From: Hepsetus odoe
Taxonomy: Eukaryota; Chordata; Actinopteri; Characiformes; Hepsetidae
Reading direction: 5' to 3'
Length of the DNA stretch: 64,000 nt
NCBI GenBank assembly: GCA_017165825.1
Contig: CM029367.1
Location: 25,203,607-25,267,606, forward strand
Shown: positions 1 through 36,132 of the stretch, piece by piece
How positions within the stretch are numbered: the first letter of the stretch is position 1
Layout of the letters: every line of letters begins with the position of its first letter
Notes under the pieces: model-generated
Told to the model about the DNA's origin: nothing
The model's input: only the letters and a program-made list of their open reading frames with translations
Databases searched by the model: none
Made by a program: the position numbers and the translations under genes

Positions 1-139
1 TTTACAGCTTATTTACTGCTCCATTGATGTTACGAAGAGATTTAATTTCCAGGAGCAATTGCTGCCACATTATCTTTTGTGACAAAGCCTGGTCCATGTC
101 TTCATCCTTCAGTCCAAACAGCGTGGCGATAACTGCAGC
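1..139 (-). other. ORF resembling a terminal exon, unidentified
   Basis: Reading the minus strand, a pyrimidine-rich tract ending CTGCAG near 130 is followed by an open frame (ATLFGLKDEDMDQALSQ...LLLEIKSLRNINGAVN) that runs about 40 codons to a TAA near position 4. It could be the last exon of another gene, a relic of a repeat, or chance in AT-rich DNA. I do not recognise it. Nothing upstream in the window clearly continues it. Confidence 0.22.
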
Positions 140-1863
140 AAACAAGAAGCAAACATATCTTTACTTTTGCTCTTTTATGGCCTGCAGGCCAGAACTCATG
201 AGAAGAGTGTTAATAAAGGCAGGTTCCGTCCAGGATCCAATAGAGATGAACCTATTTCCTGGAGATCTGATCCTGCAGGACACAACAGTGTGCAGGGCCC
301 TTGATTCATTAGAGCACAAGGCAGGCAGGTGAGCTACGTCCCTGAACTCATATGGTCTGAATGGCAGGTTGCCTAATGAGGGAGCACACTAGGAGCCCCA
401 TTACAGTCAGAGGGGGTTGATGCCAACATCCTGATACCTGGAGAGGCAGATTCATTATGCACTGCTAGATGGTATGGGCCTGAGGCTACAGGAAGTTTCA
501 GAGACCTTCTCCCCTTCAGGCAATGAAATCAACTTAATGTTGCTGGCAAGATTAGCAAACCACTAACACCATGAGCATGACCTCTAAAGACGAAGACTCT
601 GGCATATGCAAGAGAAACTGGACTGCAATTTCATTATGTAGTATAAAAGAGGTAAAATCAACAGCTGACACTCATCCTGAATCATGTCAATATGATCCAG
701 ATAATTTTGTTGTGTGATCCAAACAAATTTTAAAGATCATTCTGAGCAGGTAATACCAAGAGGTCGAACCTGTCCAACTGATTGCCAAGCATTCTTTTTG
801 GATGAGCTGTACTTAGATGCAAACAGAGCTTTCTGCCAATGTATTCTCCTCCATCTGGAGCCATTTCTTCATTTATGGCCAGAGATCTCTGGCTTGAATA
901 CAAGCACAATGGAGCTAGTATGATCATAGTGTCGTTCACTTCTCCAGTTCATTCCCCAGATCCACCTGAGCCACTTTCGCTACTACTTTAATCATGAACT
1001 ACACAGATGGCCAGGGCAAAACGCTGTAACAAAAGCAGCTAACAATATTAATATATTAATTAATATGGATACTAACATTAACTAAATTAATATAAAATAA
1101 TGTATATTTCAGACAATGTGGGAACATTTTACTTCTACATTCTTACATTCAAAACCAGATACACTCATATCATGAATAAATATCACTTGTGCATGTCATT
1201 GCATAACAGTGTTTCAGGTAGAATCCTTGTAATTCATGCAAGTTAATTAAATTATTCGATTCTAAAACTAGTGCTAAGCTTGTGATGGAACAAATCCACA
1301 TTTTTTATCAGGATGTAAGATCAGTACCTTGTATGTTTTGGTACATTTCAGAAAGATATTAAAGCCTCAAACTTGTTGTAGACTAGTATTTTCAGAGTGT
1401 TGATGCATAAATGCCAGGAGTAACGACATCTTTTTTACCTCTGTTGCGTGCTGGCTGTGATACAAGGTGAGACAGAGTGTGATGACGTTTATTTAAGTTT
1501 ATTTTGAAACTAGTGCGTCATCATTTTAAGATTATCATCATTTTCCAGTGAAGTCTGAGTTATTACATCTATTCTTAGACAATGACCAGTCTGTTCACAA
1601 TCAAATCAATTAGTATAATTATATAATATAATTATCAGTTTTATTATAATCTCTGTATGGATCAACTTTTTTTCCATTGTCCCTTACATTGTTTTGGCAC
1701 TGCACTTTACACTTTTTTTTATTACCAGTAAGGTAGCATTACATAGAATTTAGTTTCTTTTTACCATTGCTGAATTTTTTTATGTAATACAAGATATTAT
1801 TAAGACTCGATCATGTTATTTTACACCAAACAAAAGGCAAAAAAAAATAAAAATAAATAAATC
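140..1863. other. Intergenic DNA, nothing recognised
   Basis: No coding signature or named repeat was recognised. Short overlapping ORFs near 714-939 on both strands look like chance. From about 1030 on, the DNA is AT-rich and simple. Confidence 0.5.
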
Positions 1864-2416
1864 TACAGTACTGTGCAAAAGTTTTAGGCAGGTGTGGAAA
1901 AAATGCTGTAAACAAAGAATGCTTTCAGAAATATAAATAATGATTGTTTATTTTTATCAATTTACAAAATGCAAAGTGAGCGAACAAAAGAAAAATCTAA
2001 ATCAGATCAATATTTGGTTTTTCTACCTTTTGCCTTCAAACCAGCATCAGTTCTTCTGGCCCCCACAGAGCCCTGATCTCAACATCATCCAGTGTGTCTG
2101 GATTACATGAAGAGACAGAAGGATGTGAGGAAGCTACATCCACAGAAGATCTGTGGTTAGTTCTCCAAGATGTTTGGAACAACCTACCAGCCAAGTTCCT
2201 TCAAAAACTGTGTGCAAGTGTACCTAGAAGAACTTTGCTGTTTTGAAGGCAATGGGTGGTCACACCAAATTTTGATTTGATTTAGATTTCTCTTTTGTTC
2301 ATTCACTGCATTTTGTTGATTGATGAAAATAAATGATCAACACTTCCATTTCTGAAAGTGTTTTTTGTTTACAGCATTTTTTTCCACACCTGTGCCTACA
2401 TTTGCACAGTACTGTA
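1864..2416. mobile_element. Tc1-like element, internal-deletion copy 1
   Basis: A 553-bp element bounded by inverted TACAGTACTGTGCAAA termini; the left end also carries AGTTTTAGGCAGGTGT. It starts and ends on TA, as Tc1/mariner elements do. A transposase remnant on the plus strand reads WPPQSPDLNIIQ near 2058-2095, the classic PDLNPIE region of Tc1 transposases, with degenerate frames. It is non-autonomous. Confidence 0.8.
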
Positions 2417-3205
2417 CTTTTCTACTTTAAGATCTTACTTTCAGCAAAATTATAAATACATGACAAGTAGTTGTGACAATATTTTGAATCAGGTTAACAG
2501 TTTATCAGAAAGCTTTTTCTGTTTTACATGGAAACTCCAAGCACAAAATGCAGTAATGTCTAATTATAAGTCATATCTGTTCATCCCAGCACCTTTAGAC
2601 AGTCTTCAGCACACAGTGGAAATACTGTGACCTGTAAACCAGAATGTGTTAAAGGCTGGTGTTTCTGGCTAAAAGCATTAAGATTATTTTGCATGTTTTC
2701 AATAGCCGGAAACAGTGCAAACAACTTATTCTGAGGAAACTTATTTAAACATTATTCATGTCTATGTATATTATTCAGTTTATTTTTCATAAAGTTGAAG
2801 GAAGAAAAAAAGACAAATGCTGCTTAAAATAGTTAAATATGGTTTCAGTCAATAATTGTGTAATAAATCCCGATCTCAATATTGACTAAAGTAATCTCAA
2901 ATAATCAAGGAGCTCTTGCAAATATAATGTGGATCAGCTCTAACACTGAAAGGACCCATTTCTGTCCTTTGCATTCATCCAGCAGCAGCAATATGCAAAC
3001 TCAGTCTCGGGTTTGTTTAATCTGTGAAAATACATATTACATTAGCTGTGCTGTTGGAGTCGAACACTCAAAACGAAGTCAGAAAGTGTCATGATTTGGA
3101 TTTAGCTGACTTTTGAGTTGGGCTTTTACTAAAACTTGACCACCAGTGACTTAAGGTTGGACTCTGACCTGGAGGGGGGAAAAAAAAAAAAAAAAAAAAA
3201 AAAGA
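2417..3205. other. Intergenic DNA with poly-A tract
   Basis: No gene seen. An A homopolymer at 3180-3203 immediately precedes the SINE tail that starts at 3206. Confidence 0.5.
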
Positions 3206-3380
3206 TTTACATTTGTGGCATTTCGCAGACACTCTCATCCAAAGCAACTTTCATTTCCTGATTACAGGGACTTTGGGGTTCAGGGTTTTGCTTGGTGACA
3301 GTGCTGGAAGTGGATTTCAAACCAGTGACCTCTTGGTCTATAGGCAAGTATCCTACCAATAGACCACCACCACCACCACC
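3206..3380 (-). mobile_element. tRNA-derived SINE, family A
   Basis: Minus-oriented copy. The head, complement of about 3330-3380, carries a tRNA-like box A region (GGTCTATTGGTAGGATAC) and a degenerate box B. The tail, complement of 3206-3245, resembles the fish LINE2-type 3' end (GAGAGTGTCTGCGAAATGCC, then TGTAAA). The same family recurs at 8314, 16924, 20766 and 63285. Confidence 0.75.
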
Positions 3381-5121
3381 TGGATGTAAATCCACCACAC
3401 CTAGTGGCATAAAAAAAAAAAATGCCCGCAAGTTTTTACCACATCAAACTGTCCGTAAACTGCAATTTGCATAATCATGATAACTTCAAATCCCAGGGAA
3501 GGTGAACAAAGGATAACCTTAATGAGCTTAGTTAGCAAAGTAAAACCAACTCCATGATATTGATACTGTATAAACATTAACTTCAACAATAACTCACATT
3601 TAACATTTAATGCAATAGGCAGGATTCAGAACTTTGACAGCTGAATGGTTGAATCCAAATGTTTGAAAGAGGAAAGTTGAAAAGGTTATAAAGTAGAAGT
3701 GAGTAAAGAGAATTACATAAATAAGCAAAAATAAACTATTCCAGAGCTGTTTTTTGGGGTGTGCCAATGTACGCATGAAAAATTGAAAGGCAAACGACCT
3801 CCATGCAAAGGCTGCACAGTAGGACAGAGGACAGATAAGAAAATCCACTAAAAAGACAGCACACACAGTCCTAGGAACATCATTTATTCATTCATTTATT
3901 CTGCATGCTGCTTTTCATGCTGGGACATGGCATCACGTACAATCTTTTGAAAAGTCTATACATACACCACATATTAAATATGAATAAAAGCCCAGATACA
4001 GAAGACTATATTTAAGCCTCCAATTAAACATCATTCTTCCTTTCAGCTTTAGACTTGTAAAGTCAGCCAAAACTACCTAAAAAACCCAGAGCAATACTTT
4101 GACCATATTTGTAAAAGCAAATTGCTCATCAACACAAATATGACAGCAGATGCATTTTTTCTTGTTTAAAATATATGCAGAAATATGGACAGGGTTTAAA
4201 CTATATTACAGCCCTTAGAGATCAAATTTAACTCAAATGTATCCCACACAATCAAAACCTTTATTAAAAGTCAGTCTTGTTAATGAATTTGCAGATTTCC
4301 ATACCCATTTTATCATTATCCCATGGATTATGGTACATGCAACACCACGCATTTCAAAGCAATAACTTAATGCAATAGTTATTCAAGCAGCCTTGAGAAT
4401 AAATATTTGGAAAGAATAAAGAGGCACTTGGTAAAAATTTCATACAAATAGAACATGCAAATAACAACTGCACTGTGACAAAAACCATGTGAAACGGTAA
4501 ACTTAAGATGTCCCTTCTAAGCCAAACTGAAATCATGTTTCATTTAGATATGTTAAACAAGCCGAGCACATATTGGCCTTCTAAGACAATATTCCACTTA
4601 ATTTAAATGAACATTTCTCATAAAGGCACTGCTAGACATCTGTGCTGAAAGTCTCAAAAATCTAAAGGGTTTCCCCCACATTTATAATCTCATTAACTAA
4701 ACATAGAAATGTGAAATGGTAAATGTTGTCATTATCTATGCAGCTGTAGACCCTTGAAACTGTATAAGCATGATCAAACTTTGAGTCCATTGTGAGCATT
4801 ATGAATTTCAAAATGCATCCATGCTTATAAAATATTTATTACAATATCTAAACGTGGGGAAAAAAGGCAATCTTCGTGAATTGCATTTAGACGTAGGAAA
4901 CTTTTAACCTGAGTGTTAACCTTCACCCCCTGTAAACAGTGTATATTACTAACCTCCTGGGGAACCCTGAGGATTGACAGAAAGAACAAGCAATATAAAG
5001 CTACAAATGTACTGAAAAAAAATGGGTTGGATTTTTAACACAGTACATGGTAGTTTGCATCATTTCCTCTGGTGTGGGTTTTTACTCCAGGGTGGCAAGA
5101 GTCTCTGAGGTCTGGGAATGT
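3381..5121 (-). other. Probable tspan15 3' UTR and downstream DNA
   Basis: Follows the tspan15 stop. It is free of recognised repeats, AT-rich, with minus-strand AATAAA hexamers at the complement of 4835-4840, 3895-3900 and 3883-3888. Any of these could be the poly(A) signal. The true end is unknown. Confidence 0.45.
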
Positions 5122-30584
<25,463 letters not shown>

Positions 30585-30604
30585 CTAGTTTACCGTCCAA
30601 GTAT

Positions 30605-30666
30605 CTCATTGGTTGTGCATCGTGATTGACGGGCGGTTGCTCCAATGGACGGGCGAGAGGCGGGGA
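30605..30666 (-). promoter_or_regulatory. Probable proximal promoter of tspan15
   Basis: A GC-richer patch 105-165 bp upstream of the tspan15 ATG. On the gene strand it has a CCAAT box (complement of 30609-30613), a GC box (complement of GGGCGG at 30631-30636), an inverted CCAAT (30642-30646) and a second GC-rich element near 30660. This arrangement is typical of a TATA-less promoter. The transcription start cannot be placed. Confidence 0.5.
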
Positions 30667-32089
30667 GTTGGTATTATTTCTAATATCCAGATTTGTTAAC
30701 ACTTCTGATTAAAGTGTCTTTCTCGGAGATGAGTTCAGAAAAGTTGGAACCTGCTCGTTTCTGATTGTTTATTTATTTTTAGTTTGTTTGCTCTGATAAT
30801 TTTTTGTGGTTCTCGTGCACCAACTATTTCTGCAAAAGAATGTGACAGATTGAATGTTTAAATTTGTTTAGGTTTATTTATTTATTATTATTATTGCATA
30901 AATTTAACTGCTTTAACGTTTTGTCCATTTATACTGACTTTTATTTATTTAATTAATTTCTTAGATATTTATTTTATTGTTTTTTTTTATTTTACAAAAA
31001 AAACCAACTGAACAATTATGAGCAAAGTGAACTCATAAAAAAAACCTTTTAAAATTTACTTTTAAAATTGTTGATTTTTTCGGTGACACTTGTTGAGAGT
31101 TGAGAGCGCGTGCACCCAGTCTGACCAGTGACGTCACTGACCAGCTCACGTGTGTCATGTAACAACAGCAAATGAACCTCCAGCACAAAGATCGCTTTTA
31201 GTGGAGTAGGTGGAGGAGAAATAGTTAAACGCTGAAACGTTTTAATGTTCCTGCAGCGTTTAGTGAGAGAAAACTATAGTTTGTGTCCTGCAAGATGATT
31301 ACGCATGCGCAACTCCAGACGATTTCTTGTGGCGGCACAGCCACAAATCAGTGATCTGGAGCGTGAAAGTGACTCATAACTGATGAGAAATCAATACTTG
31401 AGTTTCCACACAGCTCTGAAATCACATTAAGGAATAAAATCCGATTTGTGCCACTTCAGTCTGCTAATGTGAACACATGTGGATTGGAGTGGAACTGGGC
31501 TGATTTAAAACCTTGTAGTTTGAGATTTTTTTGTTAACTAACAACATGTCATTTAATACAGTACAGTCAAGAGGTCAAAAACAGGGTCTGACACTCCATA
31601 TCTATTTAGGGATTTACTGAGAGAGAAAAAAATTCTCTCTGTTCTTGTATTCTGCTGATGTAATGGCTTCAGGATGGCACCTTTGACTTTAGCTGTTCTA
31701 ACAGGAGACTGTGTGCAGTTTTCAGGCAGAGTGGCGATCAATAATATGACAAAAAAAAAAGATCAGCGTTCATTAATAATGCCTCAAACAATAGTAATCA
31801 ATAAAGTCTAATGAAACAGGAGTGACGCTATCAAAAGATCTTCAGACCAATTTAATCACTTTAAGATAAAAAAAAAGCACTTTTTTAAAATCCCATTGGA
31901 AATGAATGTGCCTTTTACATGTTGAAAGCAACAAAACAGAAATAGTATGCAAAGCTAAGCACAAACAGAAACACTGGGTGTAGAGAGTCACTGCCAGTCA
32001 CTACCATCCAAGCACAATATAGAAAATATGGAAAATAGTTTTAAACAAATACAGCTATATAAAAAAACAAGATACAGAACTAAGATGAA
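30667..32089. other. tspan15 / tacr2 head-to-head intergenic region
   Basis: Upstream DNA of both genes, which are transcribed away from each other. It holds a motif cluster at 31100-31312 (separate entry). The rest is AT-rich with no recognised gene. Confidence 0.5.
31129..31310. promoter_or_regulatory. CRE / E-box / NRF1-like motif cluster
   Basis: A perfect palindromic CRE TGACGTCA at 31129-31136, a CACGTG E-box at 31147-31152 and an NRF1-like ACGCATGCGC at 31301-31310. The cluster sits about 630-810 bp upstream of the tspan15 ATG in CpG-richer DNA. It may be an upstream or divergent promoter. Confidence 0.4.
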
Positions 32090-32230
32090 AGAGTATGAAT
32101 CTGAAAATGTACAGCTGAAGTATAAATATGAGCATGTATGGAACTGGAGTATAAAACGAATATGCACAGCTGGAATATGAATATCAATATGCAGAGTTGG
32201 AATGTGGGTATGAATATGTACAGTATCTCA
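32090..32230 (+). repeat. Degenerate tandem repeat
   Basis: Irregular copies of a unit like GAATATGCACAGCTGGAATA, about 20-40 bp long and AT-rich. Confidence 0.5.
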
Positions 32231-32344
32231 CAAGTGCTACAAGTAGTTGTGACACAGTGTTGATAACGTTAACGCGAACAGCAGGTGAGTGAAAATTACA
32301 GATAATTCTATAATAAAGAACATATATATCATCACAAAATCAAT

Positions 32345-32962
32345 ATGTATCATATATATCATCACATATATCATCTCACAAAGAAAGCCCAACAGCATCT
32401 CTACTTCCTCCGCAGACTGAGGAGAACCCATCTTCCACCACCCATCCTCACCATGTTCTACAGAGGAACCATTAAGAGCATCCTGAGCAGCTGCATCACT
32501 GCCTGGTACGGGAACGATAACGTCTCTGACCGCAAGTCCCTACAACGGATAGTGAGAACAGCTGAGAAGATCATTGGAGTCTCTCTGCCTTCTGTTGAGG
32601 ACATTTTCACCACTCGCTGCATCCGCAAAGCAGCCAGCATTGTGGATGATCCCTCCCACCCGTCCCACACTCTCTTCTCCTTCCTGCCATCCCGGAAAAT
32701 GTACTGTAGCACATGGGCTTCCAATACCAGGAGGGGGAAACATATCTGTCCCACATATATTCATGATCACACTGCTTGTATCTGTCGAATGAATGTCCTG
32801 TCTGTATTGTTAGTCTGTCTGCACTTGTCCTGTCTTGTGTTCAATGTAATGTTCGATGTTGTCTTATGTGTAGGACCATCGTCCTGGAGGAAGGTTGCTT
32901 CGTTTCACTGTGTACTGTGTATATGGTTGAAATGACAATAAAAACCTACTTGACTTGACTTG
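32345..32962 (+). mobile_element. LINE reverse-transcriptase C-terminal fragment with 3' end
   Basis: The open frame reads AQQHLYFLRRLRRTHLPPPI, MFYRGTIKSILSSCITAWYG, LQRIVRTAEKIIG and HPSHTLFSFLPSRK, the C-terminal end of a fish non-LTR retrotransposon (Rex/L2/CR1-like). It ends in a short TTGACTTGAC tail at about 32950-32960. 5'-truncated, as is usual. Not a host gene despite the 196-codon frame. Confidence 0.85.
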
Positions 32963-33654
32963 ATATGGATTGATGTAAGAGTATGATTATATGAGGCCAC
33001 TACACTTGGAGTCAAAATCATTGAGTTTCATTCACGCTGTTCCTGCACCAGTGATGAATGGCTTTTAAATTTGCAGCACAGCTATTATCACATTGATAAG
33101 AGACTGAAAAATCAAAGGCAGGGTAGAAAATCGAAGGTGCATATAGAGGCTCAGCTGCAGCACCAGTCTCATGATAGGAAAAGAGACATTTCTCAGTGGA
33201 GAGCAGTTCAATATTGTTGTCTACCTTCTCCATGCACAAAAGCTTTCCACACCACTGGCTCGACTAAATTGATTTGAGTTTTTTCAGTTGCTTGGTATTC
33301 CCTTGTGAAGCCAATACACATCATCAAGTTTCTACATTTCTCCAGCTGAAGCGCTGAAAATGCAACAAAAACCCATTAAAGTCATTTGTTCATGTGTTTG
33401 CATGTGACTGCTTTACTGTCCAGTCTTTTTAGTGTTTTACATCATCGCCCTTTCACTTCTGCTCATGTGTGTTTGGTCAAGGATTTATTTTTTCTTTTCT
33501 TTGGGGGTTGTGATTGCACTCTGTTCTTTCCTGCCATTTTTGATCATCAACATTTTATTACTGATTTCCATCAGAGAAGAACTGAATTCAACAAACTTAG
33601 AAGCTTCACTGCAGTTCTTCACCACTACATCAACCTGCAACTATTCTTAAACAA

Positions 33655-33896
33655 AGTGAAAGTGACTATTTCATCATTGTGAAACACTGCACAGCACACA
33701 GTGAACCACAGCGAAATTCAACCTGTGTTTTTAACGCATACACCTTGTGCAGCAGGAGGGGCAGCTATTTAAAGCGCCCAGGGAGCAGTGATGGGACAGT
33801 ACCTTGCTCAAGGGTACCTCAGCGCATACTAATGGTCTGGGATTCAAACCAATGACCTTCCGATCCTGGAGTCAACTCCTAAAACACTAGGCTAGA
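33655..33896 (-). mobile_element. tRNA-derived SINE, family B
   Basis: Minus-oriented copy. The tail GTGAAAGTGACTAT is at 33655, then CACAGCACACAGTGAACCAC. The body CTTGCTCAAGGGTACCTCAG is at about 33801, and the degenerate head ends near AACACTAGGCTAG. Confidence 0.75.
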
Positions 33897-34664
33897 CTGT
33901 AGGATTATAGAATTGGATTATAGAAAGAGTAGCTACTGAAGCCCAAACTGAGCTTTGAAAAAAGAGTACAACTATGAGTTCCTCTGGCAAACTATAGTAC
34001 TTCTAAAAAAATAAATAAACACTTCTCTCTCTTTTTTCCCATAAAAAATGGTGGTTTCAATGTGAGACAGAAGTGAAAAATCCATACAGAGGAACGTCAG
34101 TCAGAATCAGTCAGAATACCCGGAAAGACAGAAAGAGTTTAATGCTTCTTAAAGCTTCTTCAAATAACATTTCTATAAAATACACCTGTGATTTTGTTAG
34201 ACTTGTTATGGAAATAGCTTGGTGATGCAAATAGCCTTACGCCTGACAAACTTATCTTTGGCAAACTCAGTTGATTAAATTAAAGAAACTGGAACGAATG
34301 TCTTAGTGCGACAGACTCCAAAGTGCCTAAAGACACAATGTATCTAAATGAAGGGGCTCCGACCTCTTTACTGTACAGGAGCATCACCGCCATACTGCTT
34401 ATTTCAGTTCTTATGAGCAAATACAAAATACTGAATGTAGAAAAAAAGATTCATGTCTGAGACTCCTGTCCTGGTATACACAGACTGTCTGAGCCAGTCA
34501 GTTTCTCTTAAGTGTGCCATTTAACACCCGAGCTCTCTGAAGGACTTCTTCATCCTGACTGTTGGAGTAAGCAGCACATTAGAAAGAAATGATCTTTGAG
34601 TGAAAGTGTTATTTGAAGGGAAAAAAGAAGAAGATCAGCATGGAAGTGAGTCAAGGTAGGTCCG

Positions 34665-34667
<3 letters not shown>
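33897..34667. other. tacr2 upstream region
   Basis: Flank before the CA repeat, with no clear TATA box. The tacr2 transcription start cannot be placed. Confidence 0.45.

Positions 34668-34712
<45 letters not shown>
34668..34712 (+). repeat. (CA)n microsatellite upstream of tacr2
   Basis: About 22 uninterrupted CA units, ending 170 bp before the tacr2 ATG. It is in the promoter or 5' UTR. Confidence 0.95.
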
Positions 34713-34714
<2 letters not shown>

Positions 34715-34788
34715 CTCACCACTGGCACAAATTCCTCCAGTTCCTCGCCACACGTGGGGCAGATCAGACCGTCCGCCCAGTGTCTGTG

Positions 34789-34834
34789 AGACAGAGAGAG
34801 ACAGAGACAGAGACAGAGACAGAGACAGAGACAG
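34789..34834 (+). repeat. (GAGACA)n repeat in the probable tacr2 5' UTR
   Basis: About six AGAGAC units after a short AGAGAG run, ending 47 bp before the tacr2 ATG. Confidence 0.9.
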
Positions 34835-34881
34835 GGCAGGCTGCAGGTTGACCATGTGCTGTGGAGTGAGGTGAGCCCGGG

Positions 34882-35282
34882 ATGGAGGTGACTCTGGAGC
34901 CTCCCCGGAGCCCCACGGGCGCGCTGTACGACGGCGAGGACGCGAACGGCACCTCCAGCAACGTGTTCCGGCAGCCCGGCTGGCAAGTGGCTCTGTGGGC
35001 GGCCGCCTACAGCCTGATCGTGCTGGTGTCGGTCGTGGGCAACGTGACGGTGATCTGGATCATCGCTGCGCACAAGCGCATGAGGACGGTCACCAACTAC
35101 TTCATCGTCAACCTGGCCTTCTCCGACGCCTCCATGGCCACCTTCAACACCGTCTTCAACTTCGTCTACGCGCTTCACAACGACTGGTACTTCGGCCTGG
35201 GCTACTGCAAGTTTCAAAACTTCTTCCCCATCACAGCCATGTTCTCCAGCATCTACTCCATGGCTGCAATCGCCGTAGACAG
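34882..35282 (+). CDS. tacr2: tacr2 coding exon 1
   Basis: Encodes residues 1-133 and two bases of Arg134: the extracellular N-terminus, TM1 to TM3 and the DR of DRY. The start is ATG in the context CCCGGGATGG; no upstream ATG gives a better family match. Donor GACAG|GTAAGG. The exon is markedly GC-richer than the surrounding DNA, which also creates a long antisense ORF. Confidence 0.94.
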
Positions 35283-36095
35283 GTAAGGAGTCCGTCCAGG
35301 TACAGCAGGTAACCACTGTTCGTCCTGTTTCCCTGGGACCTCAGGGGCTGAGAGAGTCTGCAGCTGTTGACAGATGCGCTCGGTGGGAAAGATCCAAAGG
35401 AATCAATGCGGAGCTCCGAAAGTCATTCCTCCCTGCCTCATGCATGGATTCAGCCTCCAGCACATCCCATCAGGTGATGAAAACTGGACCTGCCACTCTG
35501 CTCAAGCCACCCTGCAAAAATGGTTTAGTTTAGTTGCTCAGCTCTTCCTTCGGGTAATGAGAAAGGAGTTTCAGTTAATGGTACATTCTCTATGAATGTG
35601 CAGACTGTAAGTATTGTACAGTTACTTCTGTTACAAAGGTTTTTTTTAAATCAGTAAAATCGCTCAGCAGGTATTGTCTGGTAGGAGAAAATGGTGAAGC
35701 ACAAGGAAAAGCGGTTGTTTCTCTGAAGAGCAGACTGGGTTCACAGACAGATGAACGTGTTAATGTGAACCAACGTTTCCCACTTTTTCGACATTCATCA
35801 GGCTTTAGCTTCGGGTTTGGCAGAAAGGTGAAAAATGACCTCTTTACCTTTTGAATTTCTTCTGCAGGATGCTTTGTAACTTTTTCCCATCTGCATATAC
35901 ATCCTTTATATGAACACTGGTTATGAGAAAAGCTCTGGATAACTTAACGATACAGGATGTTGGCAGGGCTGCCCTGCTGAACCCACACAGCTCCAGGTTT
36001 CATTTGATTTATTTCTCAGCTGAACCTCAAAACTGGAATTAACAAACACAATGAGCAGCTTCAAATGCTTCTCTGCCCCTTGCAGGTGCGTTTCT

Positions 36096-36132
<37 letters not shown>

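Noticed and set aside
32345..32935. 196-codon plus-strand ORF as a host gene
   Set aside because: The sequence is a non-LTR retrotransposon RT C-terminus, so it was called a mobile element.
34651..35316. 221-codon minus-strand ORF
   Set aside because: It is the antisense shadow of tacr2 exon 1 plus the CA and GAGACA repeats; GC-rich codon structure opens the opposite frame.
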